This document shows positions 63,901 through 64,000 of a stretch of DNA of 64,000 bases, piece by piece (position 1 is the first letter of the stretch; every line of letters begins with the position of its first letter). The stretch is taken from positions 124,001-188,000 of the forward strand of contig DAOMQA010000001.1 of assembly GCA_035445085.1 (NCBI GenBank). Reading direction: 5' to 3'. A model generated the notes under the pieces. The model saw only the letters and a list, made by a program, of their open reading frames with translations, ran no database searches and was not told the origin of the DNA. The position numbers and the translations under genes are program-made. The DNA comes from JBDHXE01 sp035445085. GTDB lineage: Bacteria; Bacteroidota; Ignavibacteria; Kapaibacteriales; UBA2268.

Positions 63901-64000
63901 ATGAAATTATCGCAATTGGAAAGAACGCTGAACGAGTTATTTCCTCATAAATATGCACTTAAAAACGATAAAGTTGGTATGCAAGTTAATTGTGGAGATA
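63901..64000 (+). CDS. Nif3-like dinuclear metal-center protein, 3' truncated by window edge
   Basis: Only the first 33 codons are in view. They read MKLSQLERTLNELFPHKYAL and continue with a KNDKVGMQVNCGD block. This resembles the start of Nif3/YbgI proteins, in which LEELFP is followed after a dozen residues by the W-D-N-V-G-L-Q-V-G block; here the Trp is Lys or absent. The rest lies beyond the edge, so the metal-binding residues cannot be checked. Confidence 0.6.
   Translation, partial: MKLSQLERTLNELFPHKYALKNDKVGMQVNCGD

Overview
The window is strongly AT-rich, with many Asn-, Lys- and Ile-rich proteins. It looks like a chromosomal piece from the Bacteroidota/Chlorobiota side of the tree, for example an Ignavibacteria- or Kapabacteria-like lineage. 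The evidence is type IX secretion (T9SS) C-terminal sorting domains, OmpA/PD40 and SBBP-repeat surface proteins, a tricorn-type protease, DUF2851, mostly weak Shine-Dalgarno sites, and a lineage-typical inverted intergenic repeat. The placement is inferred from protein families; no 16S rRNA gene is present.

Layout. 1-8299 (minus): a large SBBP beta-propeller surface protein that runs off the left edge, glycogen phosphorylase, and an OmpA/PD40 protein. 9003-15973 (minus): a tightly overlapping envelope-glycan operon holding a GH57 branching enzyme, a Wzx-type flippase, UDP-galactopyranose mutase, a HAD-UbiA fusion and a DprE1-like oxidase. 16220-19135: DUF2851, a Gfo/Idh/MocA dehydrogenase and a Xer recombinase. 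19268-29331 (plus): a giant Gly-rich T9SS cargo protein, a barrel-OmpA protein and a tricorn protease. 29393-34573 (minus): fumC and an AddA-like helicase-nuclease. 34624-44969 (plus): initiator tRNA, purF, yraN, sucD, ndk, a NUDIX hydrolase, a secreted protein, a GAF/degenerate-GGDEF protein, rnr and ribE. 45089-46514: an accessory patch with a methyltransferase, an SRPBCC-like remnant and DUF1697. 46712-55738: typA, a fibronectin-III T9SS cargo protein, rpsP-ffh, dnaB and an aromatic amino acid ammonia-lyase.

55883-59301 is the most unusual part. An inverted intergenic repeat precedes a GIY-YIG gene overlapping an orphan type I restriction specificity gene (hsdS). Both genes carry the same GC-richer palindromic repeats in frame. 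In hsdS the repeats sit immediately before each of the two target-recognition domains, and the central spacer holds four perfect ELTA units of 12 bp. No hsdM or hsdR is present. An orphan T9SS sorting-domain remnant and short tandem repeats follow. 59302-64000 holds outer-membrane barrels, a STAS protein, an exonuclease, a DUF1624-like acyltransferase and the start of a Nif3-family gene.

Functional links: GH57 branching enzyme and GlgP both act on alpha-glucan. Glf, HAD-UbiA and DprE1-like suggest furanose sugar donors (Galf and possibly D-arabinofuranose) for an envelope polysaccharide. The cargo proteins and barrels belong to a T9SS-decorated outer membrane whose secretion machinery lies outside this window.
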